Of a stretch of DNA of 64,000 nt, positions 38,998-47,638 are shown piece after piece (the first letter of the stretch is position 1; each line of letters starts with the position of its first letter). Source of the stretch: an uncultured Verrucomicrobiales bacterium (GTDB lineage Bacteria; Verrucomicrobiota; Verrucomicrobiia; Verrucomicrobiales; Akkermansiaceae); contig CASICJ010000013.1 in NCBI GenBank assembly GCA_949373085.1, positions 1 to 64,000 of the forward strand. Direction: 5' to 3'. A program made the translations under genes and the position numbers. The notes beneath the pieces are model-generated. The model saw only the letters and a list, made by a program, of their open reading frames with translations. It searched no databases and had not been told where the DNA came from.

Positions 38998-40628
38998 AGA
39001 GGGTATTTCACGGAAACAGAAGCCGAGGGCGCCGCTCCAGCGGGATTCTGACAGCCGCATTTCTGGGCGGACTCGTCGTGACTCACGCTCAGGAACAGGG
39101 AGGAACGGCCGGAACCCTTTCCGCTCCCGCCACCGCTCCCTTGTCTTCTTCAAATCAGTTGATCCAAGAGGGGGGCGAGATTGTTCCAGGGAAGGACGGT
39201 CGCCCGCTCACGCTGCTGGGTGAGGCTGTGGCTACATCCGTACGCAAGGCTCTCGCGACGGAATCACCCCAAGATGAAGAGGAGCATACAGCTCCTCCCA
39301 ATGTCCTGATGATTTGTATCGATGATCTCAATGACTGGACCGGATTCCTTGGAGGTTATCCCGGGGCGCTCACTCCCCACATGGATGCGCTTGCGAAACG
39401 GGGTCGAAATTTTGCCAATGCCCATTGTGCTATTCCAGTTTGTTCCTGTTCGCGGATTAGCGTGATGTCGGGAGTGGCAGCGACAACGCATGGGAGTTAC
39501 GAGATCGGACCCTCTTACCAACAATTACCTGCTTTGAAAAAGATCCCTACGGTCCAGCAATATTTCAAGGATCATGGGTATCTCACTTTGGCTGGTGGAA
39601 AGGTTTTGCATCAGGACTTCAATGGGCGTTTGGCTGGTGCGATTGATCGGTCCCTTGGGCGGAAAAGGAGCCCCAGAACTAAGAAACCAATGAGTCGCCC
39701 CGCTGACTGGAGCGCGGCTTGGGATTGGGGTGCCTATCCGGAAAAGGATGCCGAAATGGCCGATGTTCAACTGGCAGAGAGAGCGGCTAAAGCGCTCCAG
39801 GAAGATTTTGAGAAACCCTTCTTTATGTCGGTCGGATTTTTTCGCCCCCACGTTCCACTCTTCGTTCCTCCCAAGTGGTTTGGGCTTTACGATGCAAAAA
39901 GCTTGAGGCTCCCGCAGACTCCGATGTCAGATCTCGACGACTTACCGAAGAACTTTCTCGGGATCAATGACTATGCACTAGCTCCGACTCATGCCGAAGT
40001 GATTGATTATGGAAAGCAGCGAAGCTTGACCCACGCTTACTTGGCTTCCGTTAGTTTTGTCGATCATTGTGTGGGCACCGTTCTTGAAGCTTTAAAATCC
40101 AGCCCGCATGCCGAGAATACTCTAATCGTTTTGTGGAGTGATCATGGATTCCACTTAGGTGAAAAACAGCATTGGGCAAAGCGCACGCTGTGGGAGGAGT
40201 CAACAAAGGTCCCGTTGCTTTTTGTGGGGCCGGGAATTAAGCCGGGAGAGGCTTGCCGGGAACCCGCTAGCTTGCTCGATATCTATCCCACTTTGATCAA
40301 GCTTTGCGATTTGCCTCCGAATTCCCATCTCGAAGGGGTTTCTCTTTTGCCCCAACTCAATGATGCGATGGCAGCTCGGAAAACTCCCGCGATCACTTCT
40401 TCCTACTTTGGTAATCATTCAATCCGTTCCCGGGATTGGCGTTTGATTTCCTATGAAGATGGCGCGAAGGAACTCTATGACCATCGGACTGATTCGGATG
40501 AGTTCCACAATCTCGCAGATGAACCAGGCCACAGGGATACTCTTGAGGATCTCTCCGAATGGTTACCGAAGAAGGCGGCCCCCGAGTTCAAGGCCAAGTC
40601 CGAGAGAGCTCGTGTTCGTAAGAAATAA
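38994..40628 (+). CDS. Sulfatase with altered formylglycine motif (CSCSR)
   Basis: 544 residues. Signal peptide (~1-32), then a ~65-residue low-conservation stretch before the sulfatase domain ('PPNVLMICIDDLNDWTGFLG', ~101-120). The activation site reads A-I-P-V-C150-S-C-S-R: the Pro of CxPxR is a Cys. C-terminal metal/catalytic elements are intact ('LIVLWSDHGFHLGEKQHW'). Close to the iduronate-2-sulfatase-like branch, as is the sulfatase at 9928. A GGAG ribosome site lies 8 bases before the start, within the small ORF. Possibly part of the AraC/SSF/MetE transcription unit, 260 bases downstream. Confidence 0.9.
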   Translation: MKRVFHGNRSRGRRSSGILTAAFLGGLVVTHAQEQGGTAGTLSAPATAPLSSSNQLIQEGGEIVPGKDGRPLTLLGEAVATSVRKALATESPQDEEEHTAPPNVLMICIDDLNDWTGFLGGYPGALTPHMDALAKRGRNFANAHCAIPVCSCSRISVMSGVAATTHGSYEIGPSYQQLPALKKIPTVQQYFKDHGYLTLAGGKVLHQDFNGRLAGAIDRSLGRKRSPRTKKPMSRPADWSAAWDWGAYPEKDAEMADVQLAERAAKALQEDFEKPFFMSVGFFRPHVPLFVPPKWFGLYDAKSLRLPQTPMSDLDDLPKNFLGINDYALAPTHAEVIDYGKQRSLTHAYLASVSFVDHCVGTVLEALKSSPHAENTLIVLWSDHGFHLGEKQHWAKRTLWEESTKVPLLFVGPGIKPGEACREPASLLDIYPTLIKLCDLPPNSHLEGVSLLPQLNDAMAARKTPAITSSYFGNHSIRSRDWRLISYEDGAKELYDHRTDSDEFHNLADEPGHRDTLEDLSEWLPKKAAPEFKAKSERARVRKK

Positions 40629-40664
40629 GCTCTTCTCTTAATCCTTGGGACATAGATCGGCCTC

Positions 40665-42053
40665 CTACTTGGTCTCCAGCAGCTTCATCATCGCTTCACC
40701 CATCGCCAATCCAACATCCATGTAGGTTTGAGCGTTGCCATTGTAATGGCTATTCGACGCTCCGCCCTGACTAAGAGGATGAGTATAGACGGTAGAAACG
40801 TTTCCTTTAAAGTCAGGATATTTTTTAGCGGTTCCATCGACCGCGAGTTGAGCATCGAGAATGAGTTTCTCATTCACGTCAGTGCTATCCTTCGCGGTTT
40901 GCCCGAGAGTGGCGACAACGAATTTGGCTTTGGGCACTTTGAATTCAGCGCGCAGGGTTTTGATGAGATGCACAAGGTTCTCCTCATACTTTTTGGCGTG
41001 CGCCAGATTGTAGCGATCCTTGTCACCCTGCCACCAGGCGAAGCCAACGATCTCATATCCTCTCCCCTTCCAGTGTGGAAACTGCGTATCGAAATTATCA
41101 AGAACCTCGTGGGCTGCGGAAAAACAATCATCGTACTGCTTCCCCGCATACCACCCGATCGGCTTGGGCTCCGTGCCCTTATCCCAATTCAAGGGCGACT
41201 CCTTATAGCCAGCATAAAACTTCCCTTCAAATTCATACCGCTTGCTTCCCGGCGAAAGAAAGTCCCATCCAAGAGAACGATTCCCCTGCGAAGTTTTCAA
41301 AACAAGTACTGGCTCATCAATAGCTTCACCGACCGAATGCCCAAATCCCAATTCTGGCCCGATTCTTCCTCCTTGGACTCCCATCCATCGGCTCCCCGTC
41401 GCGGTAATAACCCCTCGATAGTAAACATCGTCACGAGCCGTCCACTGACCCTTGTCATTCATCAAGTAGGCATACTTTCCTCCGAACTTCACGAGCGTCT
41501 TCAAAGAACCAGGGACATCCAGTCGGGCCGTCCAACCCAAGCCATTAGCATCGCGAGTGAAGTAGGTGATCTTAAACGGGACCTTCTGCCCTCCTTCCAG
41601 TTTGATCTCAGCTTGGACAACCTCGCCGCCCGCTTCCTGCCGATGCACTTCCTTGCCGCCTACTTCCATCAAGCAATTCGAAGAACCCCCGTAACCAGGC
41701 CGGAATTCGTAGATTCCAGATTCCTTGGCCTGCACGAAACCCCGTGTCACCTGAACCCCACCACCGGGATAAGGAGTCGGCTCCGTTCCTCCAAACTTCT
41801 CCAGCTTAAGCGTCTTAATCGGTTTCAAGGAATCGTAATCCGCCTTCGAATCGTAGTTCCCCTCGTAAACCGAAACCACCGGACCAATCATCTCGGCACC
41901 CCACCGAGTTCCACCTCCATCTACTTTTCCCGCACCCACCATGTTCGATTGCCCAGATAGGATGAACACTTTGACGGGATTTTTTTCAGCATGGACCGAG
42001 GTAACCGTAGCAAAAAGAAGCAGGGACGTTTTGAAAAGGAGATTTACGTTCAT
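40665..42053 (-). CDS. SASA-family (SGNH) carbohydrate esterase
   Basis: 462 residues from Met 42053, where the signal peptide (MNVNLLFKTSLLLFATVTSVHA) begins; the frame extends 24 bases further. The sequence 'FILSGQSNMVGAG' carries the nucleophilic Ser of the sialate O-acetylesterase (SASA, PF03629-like) block I, with 'VGFAWWQGDKD' as the later oxyanion/Gly block. A ~150-residue insert (~80-235) with 'YGGSSNCLMEVGGKEVHRQE' looks like a PA14-type or other beta sandwich. Likely removes O-acetyl groups from polysaccharides. Convergent with the sulfatase before it. Confidence 0.82.
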   Translation of the reverse strand: MNVNLLFKTSLLLFATVTSVHAEKNPVKVFILSGQSNMVGAGKVDGGGTRWGAEMIGPVVSVYEGNYDSKADYDSLKPIKTLKLEKFGGTEPTPYPGGGVQVTRGFVQAKESGIYEFRPGYGGSSNCLMEVGGKEVHRQEAGGEVVQAEIKLEGGQKVPFKITYFTRDANGLGWTARLDVPGSLKTLVKFGGKYAYLMNDKGQWTARDDVYYRGVITATGSRWMGVQGGRIGPELGFGHSVGEAIDEPVLVLKTSQGNRSLGWDFLSPGSKRYEFEGKFYAGYKESPLNWDKGTEPKPIGWYAGKQYDDCFSAAHEVLDNFDTQFPHWKGRGYEIVGFAWWQGDKDRYNLAHAKKYEENLVHLIKTLRAEFKVPKAKFVVATLGQTAKDSTDVNEKLILDAQLAVDGTAKKYPDFKGNVSTVYTHPLSQGGASNSHYNGNAQTYMDVGLAMGEAMMKLLETK

Positions 42054-42270
42054 GGTCGAATCGCAAAAATTCTCCACCAGCTCTGCAGCAATGAAAGAAC
42101 TAATCTCAAATCATCCTACCCCAAAAAGAACAAGTTATTATTCTCCTAAGATCCTATCTAAAAATAGATTGTCGCCATTAAAACTTCCTTCACAAGGTAT
42201 GGGTCCCAACCGCCGTAATCTTTGCTAAAATTCTTGTCATAATTGACGCGAGATCCCCGTAATCTTTGCC

Positions 42271-42855
42271 ATGATTAAAAAAGATTTCATCATCAGACTC
42301 CTCTTATCAGTCACCCTTCTGACTTCAGCCTCTGCCCAAAATAATCGCGTCTCCCTCTTCAACGAAAAGAACTTGGACGGCTGGACAGTCCTCAAATGCG
42401 AAGCTGAAGTGCAGGGCGGTAATATATTTATAAAAAGCGGGAACGGTTTGGTGCAGTCCGCAAAAAAATACCAAAACTTCGTACTCGAATACGAATGGAA
42501 AGCTCTTGGCAAAGACAAATGGGACAGCGGCGTTTACTTTCGCTACACTTCAGTTCCCAACGGCCGCCCTTGGCCTAAACGCTATCAGGCGAATCTCTTA
42601 AAAGGCAAAGAAGGCGATGTTGGCGGCATCAAAGGAGCGTCCAGCAAAGGCCTGCTCAAGGATCGCGAGTGGAACAAATTCAAGCTCACCGTAGACGGTG
42701 CGAAGATCTCTCTCATGATTAACGAGAAGGAAGCATGGAAAGGAGAGGGCCTTGAAGATCTGGAGGCAGGATTTATCGCTCTGCAAGCGGAGGTTCCTGG
42801 TGGCGGACAACACTTATTCCGTAATATCTTCATTACCGAGCTCGAATCAGATTAA
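42271..42855 (+). CDS. DUF1080 (3-keto-disaccharide hydrolase-like) secreted protein
   Basis: 194 residues, signal peptide MIKKDFIIRLLLSVTLLTSASA. One ConA-like jelly roll with DUF1080 hallmarks: 'SLFNEKNLDGWTV' at the start, 'NFVLEYEWKALGKDKWDSGV' in the middle, 'REWNKFKLTVDG' and 'EAGFIALQAEVPGG' at the end. The family includes 3-keto-glucoside hydrolases and is greatly expanded in PVC and Bacteroidetes genomes. It precedes the sulfatase at 42910 by 54 bases and is probably co-transcribed with it. Confidence 0.85.
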   Translation: MIKKDFIIRLLLSVTLLTSASAQNNRVSLFNEKNLDGWTVLKCEAEVQGGNIFIKSGNGLVQSAKKYQNFVLEYEWKALGKDKWDSGVYFRYTSVPNGRPWPKRYQANLLKGKEGDVGGIKGASSKGLLKDREWNKFKLTVDGAKISLMINEKEAWKGEGLEDLEAGFIALQAEVPGGGQHLFRNIFITELESD

Positions 42856-42909
42856 CTCCCAATCAATCTTTTTATGCCCACTCATAATTTCGGCATCTAG
42901 GATCTCATC

Positions 42910-44469
42910 ATGCGCCTCACTCTCATATTTCTTCTTCTTACCCTCTGGGCTGTGGCTCAAGACAAGCCGAACATCGTCATCATCATGGCTGATGACCTCG
43001 GATTTTCTGACCTTGGCTGCTATGGCTCAGAAATCAACACCCCCAATCTAGATGCTCTAGCAAAAGAAGGCCTCCGCTTTACCCAATTTTACAACACCGC
43101 AAAATGCCACTCCTCCCGTGTCTCGCTCCTCACCGGCCTCTACTGTGACCAGGCCGGCGGGGCATCACTCTCACGCGGTGCAAGCATCGCCGAAGTCCTC
43201 AAACCCGCCAATTACCATACGATGATGGTCGGTAAATGGCACCTTTCCAAACAGCCTACCGACTTTGGCTTCGACCGCTACTGGGGCCACCTCTCCGGAG
43301 CAACCAACTTCTTCACCGGCGACAACACCTTCCGGCTCGATGGCAAGCCATGGAACGTTCCCGCTACTCACAAAGGAAAACCATTTTACACCACAAATGT
43401 TATCACCGACTACGCTCTCGATTTTATTGATCAGCATCGGAATCTCAAAGAGAGGGAAAATCCAGCGCCATTTTTCCTCTACTGCGCTTACAACGCTCCG
43501 CACTACCCACTGCAGGCTCCGAAAACAGAAGTCACAAAATATAAGGGCAAGTATACTAAAGGATGGGACATCCTTCGCCAACGACGCCACGAAAAACAAA
43601 TTGAATCCGGCCTACTTCCTGCCAAATGGCCACTTTCGCCGCGAGCCGCCCATATTCCAGCATGGAACAGTCTATCGCCCGAAGCCAAACAATGGGAAGA
43701 AGACCGCATGGAAGTTTATGCGGCAATGGTTGACGTCCTCGACCAAAACATCGGCCGTCTCGTCGCCCATCTTAAAAAGAAAGGCATCTATGACAACACT
43801 CTCATCATGTTTTGCTCCGATAACGGAGCCTGCCCCTTCGATCGCACCCGTGGCAAAGAACTCAAACCTTGGGATCCAAAATCCTACTGGTGCTATGATG
43901 TCGGCTGGGCCTCACTCGGCAATACTCCCTTTCGTCTTTACAAGCAGAACCAACACGAAGGCGGAATTTCGTCGCCCATGATTGTGCACGGTCCCAAATC
44001 TCTCCTAAAGACGAGACCTAATTCTTTTACCCGTCAACCCTCTCACCTCATTGACTTCATGGCAACCTGCATAGAGATCAGTGAAGTTTCTTATCCAAAG
44101 AAAATTGGCGCTCGCACGATCGACCCTCTTCAGGGGAAATCTCTCCTCCCCATCTTTGCCGGACAAGAACGCGAAGCTCACAATCCTCTCTACTTCCACT
44201 TCTCCAAAGACCGCGCTCTCCGCTCTGGTGACTGGAAAATCGCCTCTGCAAAAATGGGCCGTTGGGAGCTTTACAATCTTAGCGAAGACCGAACAGAACT
44301 CACCGACCTTTCCGCAAAGCACCCGAAGCGGGTTAAAAAAATGGTGGCCCAGTGGCGTGAGATCGCCAAAACCAAAGACCGCCTGCCCAAGAACCAACTC
44401 AAATCAGTCAAAGATACTCTCACTCTCCAGAAATTTGGGGTCCGCTCGGATCCCGGTGCAACAAAGTAA
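42910..44469 (+). CDS. Sulfatase with CHSSR activation motif
   Basis: 519 residues, signal peptide MRLTLIFLLLTLWAVA. 'VIIMADDLGFSDLGCYGSEI' (~24-42) binds the metal. The activation motif is C66-H-S-S-R with Ser in place of Pro. 'GKWHLSK' and 'LIMFCSDNGACPFD' contribute further active-site residues. The family of arylsulfatase-like enzymes with 'NTAKCHSSRVSLLTG' is frequent in PVC bacteria. Sulfate ester hydrolysis of polysaccharides is expected. Located with DUF1080 upstream. Confidence 0.9.
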   Translation: MRLTLIFLLLTLWAVAQDKPNIVIIMADDLGFSDLGCYGSEINTPNLDALAKEGLRFTQFYNTAKCHSSRVSLLTGLYCDQAGGASLSRGASIAEVLKPANYHTMMVGKWHLSKQPTDFGFDRYWGHLSGATNFFTGDNTFRLDGKPWNVPATHKGKPFYTTNVITDYALDFIDQHRNLKERENPAPFFLYCAYNAPHYPLQAPKTEVTKYKGKYTKGWDILRQRRHEKQIESGLLPAKWPLSPRAAHIPAWNSLSPEAKQWEEDRMEVYAAMVDVLDQNIGRLVAHLKKKGIYDNTLIMFCSDNGACPFDRTRGKELKPWDPKSYWCYDVGWASLGNTPFRLYKQNQHEGGISSPMIVHGPKSLLKTRPNSFTRQPSHLIDFMATCIEISEVSYPKKIGARTIDPLQGKSLLPIFAGQEREAHNPLYFHFSKDRALRSGDWKIASAKMGRWELYNLSEDRTELTDLSAKHPKRVKKMVAQWREIAKTKDRLPKNQLKSVKDTLTLQKFGVRSDPGATK

Positions 44470-44508
44470 AAGTAACCAACAACTCTAACTTGCGGACCTT
44501 CAGCCCAA

Positions 44509-45564
44509 TCAGATCAGCGAATCTAGAATTAAATTCACCGACTCAACAATGCGCTGATCACGCGGACGTAAATCCGGGGCAAAAGGTTCCCCCGTAATAT
44601 GCTGGAGACCTTCAATATAACGAACCGCGATCTCATTTGCCTGTTCTTCGGAAAACTGTTGCTCGTTCTGATCTTTAACCATTCCTCGCGCAAATTCCTT
44701 GGAAAACGATACCGGTTTACCATCTCGAGCCACCACCTCACCCTGGTCATCTAATCTCCAAAAGCGGGACGAATCCATTGTGTAAAGCTCATCGGCCGCC
44801 ACGATCTCCCCTGCCGAATTGATTCCGTGCTCGGTTTTTGTATCCACTAAAATCATTCCCCGCTTCGACAAATATTGCGAAACAACTCCAAAGGCCATCA
44901 ACGAAGAATTACGAATCGCAGCATATTGTGGTGCCGTGCAAACACCTTCGTTGACGAGATAATCCGCATCTACAGTCCGATCTATTTTATCCTTCGTACT
45001 TGGCGTATCCATTAAATACGGAAGTCGACCATTTGGCTCAAGTTTTCCAACTTCTAAATCATGCCCGGCGTAATGCATGATCTTAGTTCCTGTCTCTTTG
45101 GCGATAAGCCAGTGTTGGTAAAGTGAAGTTGATGTCGAACTCTCCGCCATATATAAACGGACCACATTTTCCAACATCACAAGAGTTAAGTTTTCTGCCG
45201 GAATAACCGTTGAACTAGGGGCTAAGCCTTGCACTTCAAACTGCGAACTTCCCATGAAGTCTTTCACCAACCGCAGCATGTGATCGTGATTCACTGCGAG
45301 CACCTGATCTTTAAACGGAATGGCTCCGCGATTTACATCATGAGTAGAAATTCGATTATTTCTAAACATCAAACGGATGGACCTACCATCGCGACGAATC
45401 AGAGATCCTCCAAAAACGGAATCAGAAACCTTCCCATTTAAAACGGTGCAACCCTCAAGTCGAGAGATCTCACCATCGTCAATCAACTGCTTGATTGACC
45501 GCCCTTCATTCACCGCTGGCCCATGCTCAGCAACCAATTCCTGGATTTCCTGAATTCCTAACAT
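44509..45564 (-). CDS. purC: Phosphoribosylaminoimidazole-succinocarboxamide (SAICAR) synthase
   Basis: 351 residues, cytoplasmic. Catalyses ATP-dependent addition of aspartate to CAIR in purine synthesis. Recognisable parts: 'GKVSDSVFG' (GK..D.Y ATP-site start), 'NNRISTHDV', and 'MILVDTKTEHGINSAGEIVA' then ADELYTMDSSRFW, which corresponds to the conserved lysine and D-E segment before the S-R-x-W end. About 100 residues longer than the short bacterial PurC and closer to the longer type seen in several phyla. A perfect palindrome precedes the gene. A lone housekeeping gene in an accessory region. Confidence 0.9.
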   Translation of the reverse strand: MLGIQEIQELVAEHGPAVNEGRSIKQLIDDGEISRLEGCTVLNGKVSDSVFGGSLIRRDGRSIRLMFRNNRISTHDVNRGAIPFKDQVLAVNHDHMLRLVKDFMGSSQFEVQGLAPSSTVIPAENLTLVMLENVVRLYMAESSTSTSLYQHWLIAKETGTKIMHYAGHDLEVGKLEPNGRLPYLMDTPSTKDKIDRTVDADYLVNEGVCTAPQYAAIRNSSLMAFGVVSQYLSKRGMILVDTKTEHGINSAGEIVAADELYTMDSSRFWRLDDQGEVVARDGKPVSFSKEFARGMVKDQNEQQFSEEQANEIAVRYIEGLQHITGEPFAPDLRPRDQRIVESVNLILDSLI

Positions 45565-45582
45565 TCGCTTGAAAAATTATCT

Positions 45583-45597
45583 CCGACATTTTGTCGG
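45583..45597 (-). promoter_or_regulatory. Palindrome upstream of purC
   Basis: Perfect inverted repeat CCGAC-AAAAT-GTCGG (minus strand) ending 18 bases before the purC start codon. It could be an operator or a 5' leader hairpin. A possible promoter, TTCACT with an 18-base spacer to GATAAT, spans it. The core GACAAAATGT recurs in front of the acetyltransferase gene near 51380-51391. Confidence 0.35.
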
Positions 45598-45721
45598 CGA
45601 GTGAAATACTAGCCGCTTAGCCAACAACTACAAGCACAGCGCAATACTTCACGCGATTCTGGCAAGGAAGATTCCGACTCACCCGACCTTACCACATCAA
45701 ACCACCGGGAATAGGAGCTCA

Positions 45722-47419
45722 TTAATCGATGATGTAACCCAGCGTTGCAAAAAACATTTCTTCAAAGCTTTGTTCACCCCACCTAATCGTTTTGGTTGGA
45801 TCTGGGTTATGGGGATTATAAGGAGAATTATCCCAAGCATTCCGGACATGCACCTGTGTTCCGGCAGTCAGTTTGCGTGGCTCTTTTAAGACGTAGGTCC
45901 GCTGCCAATTGAAGTTGTAATTTGGAACCGAAAGTAACATCTCGCGCTTTCCATCCGGAAATTCTGCTTCGAATTCCATAAACTTCCCCCGAAAATGCAT
46001 GTGAGGATTGATTGCATAGAGCGTGACATTCCTTCGAATAGGTAAGGTTTTCTGCTGTTTATATTCTTGAGCGCCAGCCGGAATTTGGAAGCGCCTCTGA
46101 GCAATCACCGCAGTCCTAAAAATCTTAGCAGTTGGTTCATCAGAAATATGAAGGCCAAGCTCTGTCTCATCTACTTCAGGCTTTCCAGAAGCCGTATAGT
46201 GCAGCTGGAACCGTAATTGATGGCCCTTCTTCAAAAACACAGAACTTCCTTCTGGGTAACGTTGACCCTCGGTCCCCGGCGCATACCCGGTCACCCACTG
46301 TGAGCTCCTTCGTGTTCCAGCTGGATGGGAAGTGACGATGACATGATGCAGAACTCTCGTATTCCCGGGACGGATTTCGGTCGCCTTTAGCCAAACATCC
46401 CGATCGAAAGGGTTGTCCATCGTAACATAGCGATAGTCAAAAACGCCCTCGGCCCTGACCTTCTGCGCCGGCAATGTGATGATCTTATCGGGCTTTCCAA
46501 GGAACCATTCAGGCACCTGTCTTTCCAAACCCTCCAAAGGATCCGGGCCATCACCTTTCGGACTCCCATCAGCCACCCAGCTAACAACCTTGTTCGCTTC
46601 TTCAGCGGTGAGGCTGCAATCGTTTGAAAATTCCCCAACCTCAGGATCTGCCTGCCATGGAGGCATTTGCCGGGTCATGATGACTTCTGATATCATGTCA
46701 GACCAACCCACAACCTTTCGGTAGCTACTCATGGCGAAAGGACCAAGGCCCCCTTTGGTGTGACAGGAAGTACACTTTTGCGCTAGAATTGGAGCAATAT
46801 CCCTCGCGTAGGTCAGACCTTTCGGATACTTGGGGAAAGTGATTTTGCAGCCGGGAGCCTCGGTCTCCGCTGGTTTAATTTCATTTCCCCCAAGAAGATT
46901 ATCAAGAGCATCGCGAAGGTAGTGCTTTGTCGCCACCGGCTTCGCAGCTTGGTAACTCAGGCGGTCATCGAGTGCCCCCCGATAGACAATTTTTCGACCT
47001 GCCGAACTGATCAAATAAACCTCTGCGGTTCTCTCCACACCGAGCGAGCGAGCCACAATCTGTGCCTCATCCTTAAGCACTGGCATCCTAATTTTAAACT
47101 CCTCAACTTCCTTCGAGATATCAGCCCGACTATCCTGAAGATTCGCATTAAGCATACAAAAGAGGACACCTTTATCCTGGTAGGTCGCACTCATACGATT
47201 CAATTCCGGAATACGCTTCTGAACTAAGGGGCATCCATTACCCTGCACAAAAACTACCAATCCCTTCACGCCCTTTATCTTAAGATAGTAGTCCAATTCG
47301 TGAGACTTCCCTTCATGATCAATGAGTGCAAAATTTTCGGCCCGAGAAGTGCTATTCCCAGCATTCGCATGAAATGACAAAAGGATTGAGAAGAAAAAGA
47401 TTAAATAACTATAATTCAC
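45722..47419 (-). CDS. Redoxin / cytochrome c / copper-monooxygenase-like fusion protein
   Basis: 565 residues with signal peptide (MNYSYLIFFFSILLSFHANA). N-terminal thioredoxin-like redoxin domain (~25-175) with a single active-site-type Cys C63 in VVFVQGNGCPLVQKR. Cytochrome c domain (~205-290) with C216-T-S-C-H220 and 'WSDMISEVIMTRQMPPWQAD'. C-terminal region (~300-565) resembles the type II copper ascorbate-dependent monooxygenase (PHM-like) fold: 'TRVLHHVIVTSH', 'LHYTASG', 'INPHMHFRGK' supply His ligands. The order redoxin-cyt c-PHM recurs in PVC bacteria. Reaction unknown; likely periplasmic oxidation. Transcribed divergently from the candidate selenoprotein. Confidence 0.75.
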   Translation of the reverse strand: MNYSYLIFFFSILLSFHANAGNSTSRAENFALIDHEGKSHELDYYLKIKGVKGLVVFVQGNGCPLVQKRIPELNRMSATYQDKGVLFCMLNANLQDSRADISKEVEEFKIRMPVLKDEAQIVARSLGVERTAEVYLISSAGRKIVYRGALDDRLSYQAAKPVATKHYLRDALDNLLGGNEIKPAETEAPGCKITFPKYPKGLTYARDIAPILAQKCTSCHTKGGLGPFAMSSYRKVVGWSDMISEVIMTRQMPPWQADPEVGEFSNDCSLTAEEANKVVSWVADGSPKGDGPDPLEGLERQVPEWFLGKPDKIITLPAQKVRAEGVFDYRYVTMDNPFDRDVWLKATEIRPGNTRVLHHVIVTSHPAGTRRSSQWVTGYAPGTEGQRYPEGSSVFLKKGHQLRFQLHYTASGKPEVDETELGLHISDEPTAKIFRTAVIAQRRFQIPAGAQEYKQQKTLPIRRNVTLYAINPHMHFRGKFMEFEAEFPDGKREMLLSVPNYNFNWQRTYVLKEPRKLTAGTQVHVRNAWDNSPYNPHNPDPTKTIRWGEQSFEEMFFATLGYIID

Positions 47420-47596
47420 GTAAGGGGAAGGGGTTTAGCGAGAATACCATACTTTGAAAATCAAACAAATTACTCCCGCAGGATCCATTTTAAGTGCTTC
47501 GTCTTCCTACTTAAAGAGATCAATCAAGCCGTGAAACAGTTGAACCCGATCAATTCTCCGTTGTATTGAGAGCAAATTTTTTAAAGACTCTCCCAT

Positions 47597-47618
47597 TTCA
47601 TCTTAAATTCATCTTAAA
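47597..47618 (+). promoter_or_regulatory. Tandem 11-bp direct repeat (PHO-box-like)
   Basis: TTCATCTTAAA occurs twice with no gap, 21 bases before the start codon at 47639. Abutting 11-bp direct repeats are the binding-site architecture of PhoB/PhoP-type response regulators, whose boxes begin with a TTCAT- or GTCAT-like 7-mer. The match is by architecture only. Confidence 0.4.
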
Positions 47619-47638
47619 TCCATAGATTACTCCATGTT

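Noticed and set aside
40728-41960. 410-codon plus-strand frame
   Set aside because: Antisense to the SASA esterase, which has a signal peptide and GQSNM motif; the plus frame lacks any domain.
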